Shown: positions 16,661 through 25,133, counted from the stretch's first letter. The stretch: DNA of 64,000 nt from an uncultured Dialister sp. (GCA_934216155.1 CAKQBK010000003.1:9750-73749), one strand, 5' to 3'. The notes: generated by a model from the sequence alone, not told the origin. Numbers and translations are program-made.

Positions 16661-17425
16661 ATGAGTACATTACTTCGTTTGGATGGTTTAAAAAAGACAT
16701 TTGCTGGGAAAGAAATTCTTCATCATGTTTCTTTTTCTGCACAGAAAGGAGAGGTACTTTCTATTCTGGGACCATCTGGTACGGGGAAAACAACTCTTCT
16801 CCGCTGCCTGAACTATTTGGAAACACCAGATGCGGGGACTTTACGTATCGGAGATACATCGGTTGATTTCTCCCATATCTCGTCCAAAGAAGTGAGACAG
16901 TTGAGACAGAAATCAACCATGGTATTCCAGTCGTTCAATTTGTTCCGAAATCAAACGGTTCTTGAAAATGTAATGGCTGGATTGTTATATGGAAAGCATA
17001 TGAAAAAACAGGATGCCTATGAAATTGCTATGACAGAATTGGAAAAGGTGCATATGGATGCCTATAAAGATCGATATCCAGCGGAATTATCCGGCGGGAT
17101 GCAACAGCGTGTAGGCATTGCCAGAGCATTGGCTCCCAAACCGGAAGTTGTATTTTTTGATGAACCGACATCTGCTTTGGATCCAGAATTGGTGGGCGAG
17201 GTACTGGATACCATTTCTCATATTGCAGAAGAGGGAATTACCATGGTGATTGTTACCCATGAAATGAGCTTTGCTAGAGAAATTTCATCGAAAGTACTTT
17301 TCATGAATGGAGGACAAGTGGTAGAGGAAGGTTCTCCACAGGAAATTTTCTATCATCCGAAAGAAGAAAAAACAAAAGCTTTCTTGCAGAGAATGTTGCA
17401 GAGAGAACAGGTTTTAGCCATATAA
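16661..17425 (+). CDS. Polar amino-acid ABC transporter ATPase
   Basis: 254 aa. Walker [11 protein letters not shown] loop VFQSFNLF, signature [15 protein letters not shown], Walker [14 protein letters not shown] loop VIVTHEM. The sequence belongs to the GlnQ/HisP/TcyC class of importers. Start MSTLLRL at 16661 follows AAAGGAG with 10-bp spacing; an upstream in-frame ATG has no RBS. It lies 53 bp after the binding-protein gene and 12 bp before the first permease gene, in one operon under T-box 2. Confidence 0.93.
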   Translation: MSTLLRLDGLKKTFAGKEILHHVSFSAQKGEVLSILGPSGTGKTTLLRCLNYLETPDAGTLRIGDTSVDFSHISSKEVRQLRQKSTMVFQSFNLFRNQTVLENVMAGLLYGKHMKKQDAYEIAMTELEKVHMDAYKDRYPAELSGGMQQRVGIARALAPKPEVVFFDEPTSALDPELVGEVLDTISHIAEEGITMVIVTHEMSFAREISSKVLFMNGGQVVEEGSPQEIFYHPKEEKTKAFLQRMLQREQVLAI

Positions 17426-17437
17426 AAGGGGGACGCG

Positions 17438-18139
17438 ATGCTGACATTTGAACCTACTTATTTTATTGAAATACTTCAAAAGCTGCTTACCGTAGTTCCC
17501 TTTACTTTCTATGTTGTATTGATTTCCGCTATATGTTGTGTGATTGGCGGTATAGTTGTTGCGGCCATTCGTATTCGCAAAATACCAGTACTATACGCCA
17601 TTACGGATTTCTGGCTTTCCTTTGTACGAAGTATGCCATTTGTATTATTACTGTTTCTCATGTATTTTTTGGTTCCCTTTCTGTTGAAGGTTTCTGGTCT
17701 AGTCTCTAACGGATTGGATAAAATCACCTACGTGTATATCACGATGGTATTTGCCTATGCGCCTGTCATTGCAGAAGTGATTCGTCCTGTTTATTTTTCC
17801 ATAGAAAAAGGGCAGAGAGAAGCGGCCGTTGTATTTGGAATGACACCTTTCCAAAGTATGATTCATGTGGTTTTACCACAAATGATTCCAGCACTACTTC
17901 CTCCACTGGTGAACCAGCTGATTGAAATCGTTAAAGATACCTCATTGATGTACATGATTGGCTTGATGGATCTAATGGGACGGGCCAACCTTCTCATTAC
18001 GGTACATCAGGGAATTGGTAAATTGGAAAGCTATGCAGCCGTGGCTGTGTTGTATTGGATTATGGTAGCTGCCCTTGAAAGTTTGATGAAATATTTGGAA
18101 AATAGACAAACTCGTATTTTAACTAGGAGGGTATCATGA
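17438..18139 (+). CDS. Amino-acid ABC transporter permease 1
   Basis: 233 aa, about five membrane helices. The HisMQ-type EAA loop is visible as KGQREAAVVFGMTPFQSMIHVVLPQ, and FVRSMPFVLLLFLMY matches the family's N-terminal core. Its stop overlaps the next start by 4 bp (ATGA at 18136-18139), so the two permeases are translationally coupled and probably form a heterodimer. Preceded by AAGGGGGACGCG. Codons here look less biased toward the set used in purine and ribosomal genes; this was not counted. Confidence 0.92.
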   Translation: MLTFEPTYFIEILQKLLTVVPFTFYVVLISAICCVIGGIVVAAIRIRKIPVLYAITDFWLSFVRSMPFVLLLFLMYFLVPFLLKVSGLVSNGLDKITYVYITMVFAYAPVIAEVIRPVYFSIEKGQREAAVVFGMTPFQSMIHVVLPQMIPALLPPLVNQLIEIVKDTSLMYMIGLMDLMGRANLLITVHQGIGKLESYAAVAVLYWIMVAALESLMKYLENRQTRILTRRVS

Positions 18140-18846
18140 GCATTGATTTTCCAGCAGTGATAGATGCATTCTTTTATATCCTAAAAGCGGTGCCGAATAC
18201 CCTGTTTATGGCAGCTGTTACATTAATTGGCGGCATTATCTTAGGTGCAGGGATTGCAGTGATTCGATTGGGACACCATCCCATTATCAATACATTGCTA
18301 GCCATTTGGGTATCCTTTACTAGATCGGTTCCTGCTATTGTACAGATTTTCATCGCTTATTATTCCATTCCTTATTTATTGGCTCCTGTATTATCTGTTG
18401 TTTATGGAACCACTGTTAAATTCTATGATGTAAGTCCTTATTGGACTGGATACATTTTATTCATTTTATTTCATGCAGCGTTTCAGTCTGAAAATATCAG
18501 AGGGGCCATCTTATCTGTACCGAAAGGTCAGTATGAAGCGGCGGTAACCGTAGGGATGTCTCCATTTATGGCCTACAAGAGAATTGTCTTTCCTCAGGCT
18601 TTGGCTGTGGTATTACCTACTTTTTTTACCTATTATCTTCATGCTATTAAAGGCATATCCTTATTATTTACCATTAAGGTAGTAGATATCTTTGCAGCAG
18701 CTAACTTATATGCGTCGTTGTATAGTCGAAGGACAGAACCATATATTGCTGATGCAGCTATTTATTGGATTCTGTGCATCCTATTAACATTTGTTTTTAA
18801 CTGGTGGGAAAAACAAATTCGTAAGCATGGCATGACAGAAGCGTAG
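18136..18846 (+). CDS. Amino-acid ABC transporter permease 2
   Basis: 236 aa, about five membrane helices. FTRSVPAIVQIFIAYYSIP and the EAA loop PKGQYEAAVTVGMSPFMAYKRI mark a HisMQ-family permease. Starts in the ATGA overlap with permease 1; AGGAGG lies 5 bp upstream. Pairs with permease 1 across the inner membrane and engages the ATPase through the EAA loop. The URO-D-fold gene follows after 21 bp. Confidence 0.92.
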   Translation: MSIDFPAVIDAFFYILKAVPNTLFMAAVTLIGGIILGAGIAVIRLGHHPIINTLLAIWVSFTRSVPAIVQIFIAYYSIPYLLAPVLSVVYGTTVKFYDVSPYWTGYILFILFHAAFQSENIRGAILSVPKGQYEAAVTVGMSPFMAYKRIVFPQALAVVLPTFFTYYLHAIKGISLLFTIKVVDIFAAANLYASLYSRRTEPYIADAAIYWILCILLTFVFNWWEKQIRKHGMTEA

Positions 18847-18867
18847 TCTGAAAAGGAGAATCCGTTT

Positions 18868-19881
18868 ATGAATAGAGAAGAACGTGTAAGAGCTGTAGTA
18901 GAAGGAAATACACCGGATCGCATTCCTGTATCTGTGTGGTACCATTTTTCCAAATATGATCAAGATCCAGTTTCTTTAGCAGAAGTGGAAGCTGATTTTG
19001 TGGAACATTACGATTATGATTTCATCAAAATGATGCCTTTTGGTAACTATGGTATTCAAGACTTTGGTGCCAAGCTGAATATTTATTGCCAAACTGGAAA
19101 ACCAGTGACTTTGGCAGCACCGGGCATTCAATCTATTGAGGATTATAAGAATTTAAAACCTATATCTGGATTGCAGGGAACGTATGGTAAACAGGTAGAA
19201 TTTGCTAGACTGTTGAAACAGAAGGTATCTCCCTATACACCGATTATTCAAACTATTTTCAGTCCATTGACGACACTTCATAAACTGACCGGCGGCAAAG
19301 TTTTAGATGATATAAAAGAGCATCCAGAAGAAGTGAAGCATGCACTGGATGTCATTACAGAAGTGACCAATGATTTTATCCAATACAATATCGAAGCTGG
19401 CGTTGATGGCTTTTTCTTTGCGACCCAAGATGCTAGAAAGGAAATCATTTCATTAGAAGATTTTCGGAAATATGGCGAACATTATGATTTGCAAGTAATG
19501 GATAGCTATGTGAAGAAAACCTGGTTCAATGTGGTGCATATTCATGGGTTGGATGTACATTATAAGGAAATCTTCTTCAATTATCCGGCAGCTGTACTTA
19601 ACTGGCATGATCAAAATACAGCTCCTTCTTTAGCTAAAGCAAGAAGAATGGTGGATACACCTTTCTTAGCTGGGATTCGAGCTGCTACCAAATTGGTAGA
19701 TGGAAAAGAAGTAAGAGATGATATCGTAAAAGACGGGACACCGGAAGAAATTATAGCGCAGATTCGGGAAGCCATAGATTCTATCCAAGGGAAAGGACTG
19801 ATGATTGGTCCAGGATGCGTAGTGGCACAAGATTGCAGTGAGGACAATTTGAAAGCTGTACGAAAAGCCGTAGAATATTGA
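18868..19881 (+). CDS. URO-D-fold protein (uroporphyrinogen decarboxylase / corrinoid methyltransferase-like)
   Basis: 337 aa. N-terminus NREERVRAVVEGNTPDRIPV is typical of the URO-D superfamily members related to MtaA/MtbA and MetE-like zinc methyltransferases. In those enzymes zinc is held by HxC...C; here the segment reads VVHIHGLDVHY, so the first Cys is replaced by His, while the late Cys is kept in IGPGCVVAQDCS. Whether zinc still binds is open. It is the last gene of the cysteine transporter operon, so its substrate is probably the imported sulfur compound, for example an S-methylated thiol. True HemE is unlikely: no haem genes are nearby. AAAAGGAGAATCCGTTT precedes the ATG. Confidence 0.82.
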   Translation: MNREERVRAVVEGNTPDRIPVSVWYHFSKYDQDPVSLAEVEADFVEHYDYDFIKMMPFGNYGIQDFGAKLNIYCQTGKPVTLAAPGIQSIEDYKNLKPISGLQGTYGKQVEFARLLKQKVSPYTPIIQTIFSPLTTLHKLTGGKVLDDIKEHPEEVKHALDVITEVTNDFIQYNIEAGVDGFFFATQDARKEIISLEDFRKYGEHYDLQVMDSYVKKTWFNVVHIHGLDVHYKEIFFNYPAAVLNWHDQNTAPSLAKARRMVDTPFLAGIRAATKLVDGKEVRDDIVKDGTPEEIIAQIREAIDSIQGKGLMIGPGCVVAQDCSEDNLKAVRKAVEY

Positions 19882-19885
19882 AGAA

Positions 19886-19970
19886 CTCAGTGACTCTTAC
19901 GTCAGATTAGCACGTTCGAGAAACCTGAGAAACTTGAGAACCCTTAGAAACCTGAGAAACTTATATAGCA
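19886..19970. repeat. Half RA element
   Basis: ttcgagaaacctgagaaact then tgagaacccttagaaacctg; right arm only, after the URO-D-like gene. Confidence 0.6.
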
Positions 19971-20006
19971 CATGGGAAAAGTGGTCAAATTTTTCAAGAA
20001 AAGGAT

Positions 20007-20035
20007 TTGACATTTCTTTTCTCATGTGCTATCTT
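20007..20035 (+). promoter_or_regulatory. Promoter of T-box leader 3
   Basis: TTGACA at 20007-20012, 17-bp spacer, TATCTT at 20030-20035. Confidence 0.75.
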
Positions 20036-20039
20036 ATTG

Positions 20040-20305
20040 ACATCGATAAGTGCTATGAAGAAAAGAGTAGTCAATCGGAAGACGGCAAAGCGAGTCCGGA
20101 GAGTGAGAGCGGGCACGGATAGGATGATGAAGTGCATTTCTGAGCATGTAAGGCTGAAATTGTAGTAGGTCTTCCGGGAGCTCCCGATACAGAGCTAGAG
20201 GTTTGTTGGAACCTTTAAAGGTATACTTGGTGACAGGTATATGAAATTGGGTGGAAACACGAAGCTATGGCTCTCGTCCCTTAGGGGATGAGAGCTTTTT
20301 TTTAT
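20040..20305 (+). promoter_or_regulatory. T-box riboswitch 3, cysteine (UGC specifier)
   Basis: AAGAGTAGTC, the GCGAGTCCGGAGAGTGAGAG-type distal stem I, and GAAGTGCATTTCTGAG with UGC at 20133-20135. GGGTGGAAACACG has TGGA at 20252-20255. The antiterminator-terminator part (about 20250-20300) is nearly identical to T-box 1, including GCTCTCGTCCC/GGGGATGAGAGC and the T run. T-box 1 and 3 together with their small genes look like a duplicated cassette. Confidence 0.92.
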
Positions 20306-20329
20306 TTTCTAAAAGAGAGGATGACAAAG

Positions 20330-20440
20330 ATGGGTAAGCTGATTGCAAAAGAACTGAATGATTTGAAATGGGGCGTTGCCAGCTGCCTGCTCTTTATCGG
20401 AATTTCCACTCCAGCATTCCGCCAGTTTTATAAAAGTTAG
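20330..20440 (+). CDS. 36-aa membrane protein under cysteine T-box control (copy 2)
   Basis: Same protein as at 14976-15086 through residue 35; only the last residue differs (Ser for Met), because each copy runs into a different repeat at its stop codon. Substitutions between the copies near the 3' end are synonymous (for example CTTTTC/CTCTTT), which suggests selection on the protein. AGAGAGG precedes the chosen ATG by 9 bp. It is followed by the second binding-protein gene. Confidence 0.8.
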   Translation: MGKLIAKELNDLKWGVASCLLFIGISTPAFRQFYKS

Positions 20441-20515
20441 TGACTGGTAGACTGGTGACTTGTGACTAGGACGTGAAATATATTTCTAGTCACCAGTCAC
20501 TAGTCACCGTTACAA
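20441..20515. repeat. RF palindrome
   Basis: tgactggtagactggtgact on the left and agtcaccagtcactagtcac on the right, beginning at the stop codon of the small gene. Confidence 0.75.
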
Positions 20516-20571
20516 GTATGGCATGAAAATCAATTGATTTCATAGAGAAGTATAGTAGGGAGGAAACAATT

Positions 20572-21429
20572 ATGAAAACATCTTTAAAAATCGCATCCAT
20601 TGTGGCAGCATCTGCTTTAACTATCGGACTCTTCGCTGGTTGCGGCGATGACCAGAAAGCGGCTTCTTCCAAAGCAGCGGCTGCAGATGGAAAGACTACG
20701 GTGAAATTGGTACTTTCTAGCACCGAAAGACCACTGTCCTGGGCCGATGAAAGCGGCAAGCTCCAGGGCTATGAATACGATATCTGGCAGGAAGTGAATA
20801 AGAATCTGAAAGATTATCACCTGGATATCCAGGCAGTTCCACCGGAAACACAGGATGTGATGATGGAATCTGGTGATGCGAAAGTGGCTTCCGGCGGTTA
20901 TTACAGAACCCCTCGTCGTGAAAAAGATTACATCGTACCAAAGACTCCGATCGGTGTTTCCTCTGTAGAAGTTTACATGAGCAAGGAAAATGCAGCCAAG
21001 TATCATAGCTTGGAAGATGTTATTAATGGCGGTGGCAAACTGGTACCGAATACACCAAACGGCGGTATCTACAAAGTACTCACCGATTGGAATGCAGCAC
21101 ACAACAATATCCTGAAAGAAGTACCGATCCAGGATGGCCTCACTCCGGCAGAACGTCTCACTTCCCTGAAAAATGGTCAGTATGATGCCCTGGTCTATCC
21201 GAACAACCTGGGCGTAGAAGACATTGCCAAAGCTATGAACTTTGAAATCGTTTCTTTGGACAAACCCATTAAAGTCAATGAAACTGTGGTTATTGTCAAT
21301 AAGAACGAACAGAAACTGGCCGATGAAATCGAAGCCGCTCTGGAAAAACTGGAAAAAGATGGAACCATGAAAAAGATTTCTGAAAAATGGTATCACAGAG
21401 ATCTGTTTGAACAGCTAAAAAAACAGTGA
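20572..21429 (+). CDS. Substrate-binding lipoprotein, paralogue of the cysteine transporter SBP
   Basis: 285 aa. Lipobox FAGC, then SSTERPLSW, GYEYDIWQEVN, VMMESGDAKVASGGYY, TPNGGIYKVLTDWN, YPNNLGV and GTMKKISEKWYHRD, aligning along its length with the protein at 15750-16607. It lacks its own permease and ATPase genes and follows T-box 3, so it probably feeds the same transporter with a second ligand or affinity. Its codon choice looks closer to the host set than that of the first SBP. GGGAGGAAACAATT precedes the ATG. The final codons join an RB arm. Confidence 0.88.
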   Translation: MKTSLKIASIVAASALTIGLFAGCGDDQKAASSKAAAADGKTTVKLVLSSTERPLSWADESGKLQGYEYDIWQEVNKNLKDYHLDIQAVPPETQDVMMESGDAKVASGGYYRTPRREKDYIVPKTPIGVSSVEVYMSKENAAKYHSLEDVINGGGKLVPNTPNGGIYKVLTDWNAAHNNILKEVPIQDGLTPAERLTSLKNGQYDALVYPNNLGVEDIAKAMNFEIVSLDKPIKVNETVVIVNKNEQKLADEIEAALEKLEKDGTMKKISEKWYHRDLFEQLKKQ

Positions 21430-21590
21430 GAAGTTAGAAGTGAGTAGTGAAAAGTGGTGGAAGGGGCGCACAACTTGAGAAGCGCCCCAATACTCCTTTT
21501 TCTATTTTGTAAAGTCATTGCGGTGCTTTATGAATTGTGCACCGCTTCCTCCATTTCGTACTTCTCACTTCTCATTTCTAACTATTTTCT
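21428..21590. repeat. RB palindrome
   Basis: agtgagaagttagaagtgag, GGGGCGCAC/GCGCCCC core, then right arm ttcgtacttctcacttctca. Starts inside the stop codon of the preceding gene. Confidence 0.75.
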
Positions 21591-21703
21591 GAAATGGTAT
21601 TTGTGAAAAGTGCGAATATACATCTAGTCAATATATATATATTGTTATAAAATAAGAGAGGGACGAAATGTCCCTCTTTTTTCCTATCAGGAGGTATTTC
21701 AAA

Positions 21704-23059
21704 ATGAATGAACATACAGAAAAATATGTGAAGCACTTGCAGGGGATTGTGCAGATTCCCACCGTGTCTTCGGTCAATGATTTGCATACGGACTGGTCCC
21801 AGTTTGATAAGCTTCATCAGTTTTTACAGGAAGCCTATCCTTTGATTTTTGAAAAATTGGAATGGACCACCATTGGCAAAGCCAGTTTGTTGTTCCATTG
21901 GAAATCGGCCCATCCGAAAAAGATGCCTGTGCTTTTCATGGCCCATCAGGATGTGGTACCGGCCATTCATGAAGACCAGTGGCGCCACCCGCCATTTTCT
22001 GCGGCCATCGATGACGGTTGCATTTGGGGACGAGGCAGTGAAGATTGTAAGTCCGTTTTGACATCTGAAATGGATGCCATCACAGAACTTCTGGAAGACG
22101 GTTTTGAACCGGATTTCGATATTTATCTTTCTTTTGGACACAACGAAGAGGTGCAGTGTGTGGACGAAAAGAAGGGATCCGTGCTGGCACCGAAATATTT
22201 ACAGGAAAAAGGTGTCAAGTTGGGATGCATTTTCGATGAAGGTGGCTATGTGGAAGAAAAAGGATTCCATGGCAATCCCACACCGGTGGCTCTCATTGGG
22301 CTGGCAGAAAAAGCGCCCAACGAATATGTGCTGTACAAAGACGGTGCCGGCGGTCATGCCAGCAAACCGGGGAGAGGCACGGTGCTGGGCGATGTGGCAA
22401 GAGCCATGGCGGCTGTGGAAGCGAACCCCATGCCCTATCGTTTGACACCACTGGTGAAAGCCCATTTGAAAGCCTTGGCACCCACCCAGGATAAGAAGGT
22501 AGCAAAAATTTATGCCCATCCGAAGAAACATTGGGACGAATTGGTGAAATTGGCCAAACAGGACCGCGAACTGGATGCGAAGTTGCACACCACTTTTGCT
22601 ATTACCATGGCAGAAGCCAGTGCCCAGGCCAATGTGCTTCCTTCCCATGCAGAAGCGACCATGAGTGTTCGTATTCTCCAGGGCGATACAGTAGAATCAG
22701 TAAAGAAATATTTGGAATCCATCATGCCCTGCGGCGTTCAGGTGAAAGCCACCTTTGCGGAAGATCCGAAACCAGCTTGCAGTGTGGAAAGCAAAGAATA
22801 CGCCCTTTTGACCGAAACCATCAAAGAAGTGTTTGGCGACGACACCCAGATTGTGCCAAACCTCATGCTGGGCGCTTCTGATTCCAGAAACTATTCCTCT
22901 GTATGCGACAACGTATTCCGCTTCAGTGCGCGGCTGAAAACAGAACAATGGGGCGAAGCCCATCAGGTAGACGAAAGAATGCCTGTGGAACATCTCGATG
23001 TACCGGTGAAGTTCTTTAAACGGTTTTTGAAGAAATACAATAAAGGCAGTGAGGAGTGA
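21704..23059 (+). CDS. M20-family metallopeptidase (dipeptidase/deacylase)
   Basis: 451 aa. Zinc ligands are visible: His and Asp in FMAHQDVVPA, Asp in GRGSEDCKS, Glu pair in FGHNEEVQ, Asp/Glu in IFDEGGYV and the late His in WGEAHQVDERMPVEHL. The lid domain includes AGGHASKPGRGTVLG. This matches the M20A branch with carboxypeptidase S-like or acetylated-amino-acid hydrolases; the exact substrate (dipeptide or N-acyl amino acid) is not clear. Start MNEHTEKY at 21704 follows AGGAGGTATTTCAAA. The last residues GSEE and the stop come from the adjoining RB repeat. Confidence 0.88.
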   Translation: MNEHTEKYVKHLQGIVQIPTVSSVNDLHTDWSQFDKLHQFLQEAYPLIFEKLEWTTIGKASLLFHWKSAHPKKMPVLFMAHQDVVPAIHEDQWRHPPFSAAIDDGCIWGRGSEDCKSVLTSEMDAITELLEDGFEPDFDIYLSFGHNEEVQCVDEKKGSVLAPKYLQEKGVKLGCIFDEGGYVEEKGFHGNPTPVALIGLAEKAPNEYVLYKDGAGGHASKPGRGTVLGDVARAMAAVEANPMPYRLTPLVKAHLKALAPTQDKKVAKIYAHPKKHWDELVKLAKQDRELDAKLHTTFAITMAEASAQANVLPSHAEATMSVRILQGDTVESVKKYLESIMPCGVQVKATFAEDPKPACSVESKEYALLTETIKEVFGDDTQIVPNLMLGASDSRNYSSVCDNVFRFSARLKTEQWGEAHQVDERMPVEHLDVPVKFFKRFLKKYNKGSEE

Positions 23060-23226
23060 GGAATTAGGAGTGAGGAGTGGTGGTGGCGGCGCACAAAATT
23101 GGAAAGCGCCGCAAATGATTATGAAATAGTTGATGAGAAAAGATGGCTTATTATAAATTGGCCTGGCTTTATGAATTGTGCCAGGCTACCTTCACTCCTA
23201 ACTCCTCACTCCTAATTCCTAACTAA
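23046..23226. repeat. RB palindrome
   Basis: cagtgaggagtgaggaatta, GGCGGCGCAC/GCGCCGC core, right arm ttcactcctaactcctcact. Supplies the last codons and stop of the M20 gene. Confidence 0.75.
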
Positions 23227-23256
23227 AATCGCAAGCGGATAAAGGAGAAACAAGTA

Positions 23257-24273
23257 ATGTATGTAAAACCAAAAATTGGCACGGTCCAGCTGGATGGTTG
23301 GGCGGTGTTGGCGCCTATGGCAGGGGTCAGTGACTTGGCATACCGAGTCATTGCCCGCCATCATGGGGCAGCCATGACCACAGCGGAAATGGTCAGTGCC
23401 AAAGGGTTATATTACAAAAATGAAAAGACTCAGGATATGCTAAAGATTGATCCAGGGGAACATCCTGTAGCACTGCAGCTTTTCGGAAGTGAACCGGAGA
23501 TCATGGCATTGGGGGCTAAGGAAATGGAAAAGGCTGGCCCCGATGTGATTGATATCAATATGGGCTGTCCCATGCAGAAGGTAGTCAAAAATGGGGACGG
23601 CTCAGCATTGATGAAAGATATTTCTAAAGCGGCAGCCATTGTGAAAGCCATGGTGGATGCGGTCCAGGTGCCAGTAACGGTGAAAATGCGTCTCGGCTGG
23701 TCTAGGGAAACGGAAAATTGTGTGGAATTGGCTCAGGCGGTAGAAGAAGCTGGCGCCGCTGCCATTACGGTCCACGGCAGAACCCGGGAGGATTTCTATA
23801 CCGGACAGGCAGACTGGAAGAAAATTGCTGAAGTGGTCCAAGCGGTACATATTCCTGTTTTCGGAAATGGCGATGTGGTAGACGGTCCGACAGCCAAAGC
23901 ACTGATGGATGAAACCGGTTGCGCTGGGGTAGCTATCGGTCGGGCTGCTTGGGGCAATCCGTGGATTTTCAGAGAAGTCAATACCTATCTGGAAACAGGG
24001 AAAATCCTTCCGAAACCTTCCTGGGAAATGCGGCTCGCTATGTCCAGAGAACATCTCCATGGTCTGGTGCTGGAAAAAGGGGAAAATCGGGCCATTCGAG
24101 AAATGCGTGCCCACGCGAGCCGCTATTTCTACGGCCTGCCAGCCGCCACAGCCCTTCGTCGAGATATTATGAAAGTTCTGACGGAAAAGGATTTCAATGA
24201 AATTTTGGATACTTACGAAGCAAGCCATGATCTGAAAGAACAGAATGAGTTAGAAGTGAGAAGTGAGAAGTGA
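23257..24273 (+). CDS. dusB: tRNA-dihydrouridine synthase DusB
   Basis: 338 aa. FMN-binding TIM barrel with APMAGVSDLAYR at the N-terminus, the catalytic Cys in DINMGCPMQKVV, KMRLGW, TVHGRTREDFYTG and GNGDV. Reduces uridine in the tRNA D-loop with NADPH. The end (ELEVRSEK and stop) is encoded by an RB repeat arm, so the original C-terminus was probably a few residues different. AAAGGAGAAACAAGT precedes the ATG. Monocistronic between repeats. Confidence 0.92.
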   Translation: MYVKPKIGTVQLDGWAVLAPMAGVSDLAYRVIARHHGAAMTTAEMVSAKGLYYKNEKTQDMLKIDPGEHPVALQLFGSEPEIMALGAKEMEKAGPDVIDINMGCPMQKVVKNGDGSALMKDISKAAAIVKAMVDAVQVPVTVKMRLGWSRETENCVELAQAVEEAGAAAITVHGRTREDFYTGQADWKKIAEVVQAVHIPVFGNGDVVDGPTAKALMDETGCAGVAIGRAAWGNPWIFREVNTYLETGKILPKPSWEMRLAMSREHLHGLVLEKGENRAIREMRAHASRYFYGLPAATALRRDIMKVLTEKDFNEILDTYEASHDLKEQNELEVRSEK

Positions 24274-24325
24274 GAAGTGGTGGAAGGGGCGCACAAATTA
24301 CAAAGCACCCCAATACCTTTTTTAT
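24246..24325. repeat. Half RB element overlapping the end of dusB
   Basis: gttagaagtgagaagtgaga then GGGGCGCAC...GCACCCC followed by ccttttttat; may act as the dusB terminator. Confidence 0.65.
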
Positions 24326-24344
24326 ATCTTACATTTCTTTATAG

Positions 24345-24565
24345 AGAGTCAAATTTCTGTAACGATTGTTGTTGGTTTATATGCCGGGGTCTTTTATGAC
24401 AACTTGCTATGCATGAAAGTGTCATTGGTTTAAGGTTTGAGGTTTGATTGTAACCCCTAAACCTTAAACCAATGACGCTTTGTGTTTGTGCAAATTGTGT
24501 CAAACGAACTCGGAGTATAAACCGTAAACCGTAAACTGTAAACTGTAAACAAACAACCACCAACA
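24345..24565. repeat. RE palindrome
   Basis: gttgttggtttatatgccgg and cattggtttaaggtttgagg on the left; aaaccttaaaccaatgacgc and caaacaaccaccaac on the right, with RG-like aaaccgtaaactgtaaac inside the right arm. Confidence 0.75.
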
Positions 24566-24681
24566 AGATAAAGATTTGTAAAAATGAAACGTAAAATAAT
24601 ATCAATATTAGTAAAAGCTGATATTGGTATTATTTTTGCAAAAAATGAGTGATTTGTGAGTCATAGAATCGTGTCAAATGA

Positions 24682-24710
24682 TTGACAAGGGAAAATGGAA
24701 ATATTAAAAT
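24682..24710 (+). promoter_or_regulatory. Promoter upstream of the purine cluster
   Basis: TTGACA at 24682-24687, 17-bp spacer, TAAAAT at 24705-24710. Confidence 0.75.
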
Positions 24711-24746
24711 ACTTATGGAATCTACGGAAAACATTGTGAGAATAAC

Positions 24747-24780
24747 AAGCTTGTGCAGGGGAAAGCGCGCAGGCTTTTTT
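24747..24780 (+). terminator. Terminator-like hairpin in the pur leader
   Basis: AAGCTTGTGC and GCGCGCAGGCTT pair with wobble positions and are followed by TTTTT. It lies only about 30 nt after the predicted start of transcription. I could not fit a purine riboswitch into this short stretch. Confidence 0.6.
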
Positions 24781-24789
24781 ATCTCATGC

Positions 24790-24957
24790 ATACGGAAACG
24801 CTGATCGAATCAAAGAGTTAGAAATTATATGAATTTTGAACCAAAGCTTCGTCAAGAAAATCCTTAAATAGCTCGCTATTCGCGGATTTCCTTTCCTCGC
24901 TTTGAATCAAAATTCAAGAATAATTTCAAACCATGATTCAATCAGTGTTTCCTTAGA
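24790..24957. repeat. RH palindrome
   Basis: ggaaacgctgatcgaatcaa on the left and ttgattcaatcagtgtttcc-type end on the right; about 165 bp, same family as the copy nested at 8320-8478. Confidence 0.8.
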
Positions 24958-24968
24958 GAGGAGCAATC

Positions 24969-25133
24969 ATGTCTGCTATGGAGTTCATTTTCTCAGACAG
25001 TTTAAAAAACGAAAAGAACTGGGCGCTTGCTGCGTTTCTCTTTATCATGCTATCTGTAAGTTCCTTGTATCATTGTAAATATAGGTATATGTATAGACTC
25101 CTTTTGCGTGGGACTATGCCTCTTATGGCGTAG
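24969..25133 (+). CDS. 54-aa putative small membrane protein or leader peptide before purE
   Basis: Starts MSAMEFIFSDSLKNEKNW, followed by a hydrophobic stretch ALAAFLFIMLSVSSLY and a basic tail. GAGAGGAG lies 6 bp before the ATG. Its last codons run into the 5' half of a large terminator-like hairpin (25096-25158), and the stop TAG is inside that hairpin. The layout K/N-rich start, W, LF and S-rich helix recalls the 36-aa cysteine-regulon proteins, but the resemblance is weak. Could be a real small protein, an attenuation leader peptide, or chance. Confidence 0.45.
   Translation: MSAMEFIFSDSLKNEKNWALAAFLFIMLSVSSLYHCKYRYMYRLLLRGTMPLMA

Noticed and set aside
19934..20122. 62-aa plus-strand open frame before T-box 3
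   Set aside because: It spans an RA arm, the T-box promoter and stem I; no RBS.
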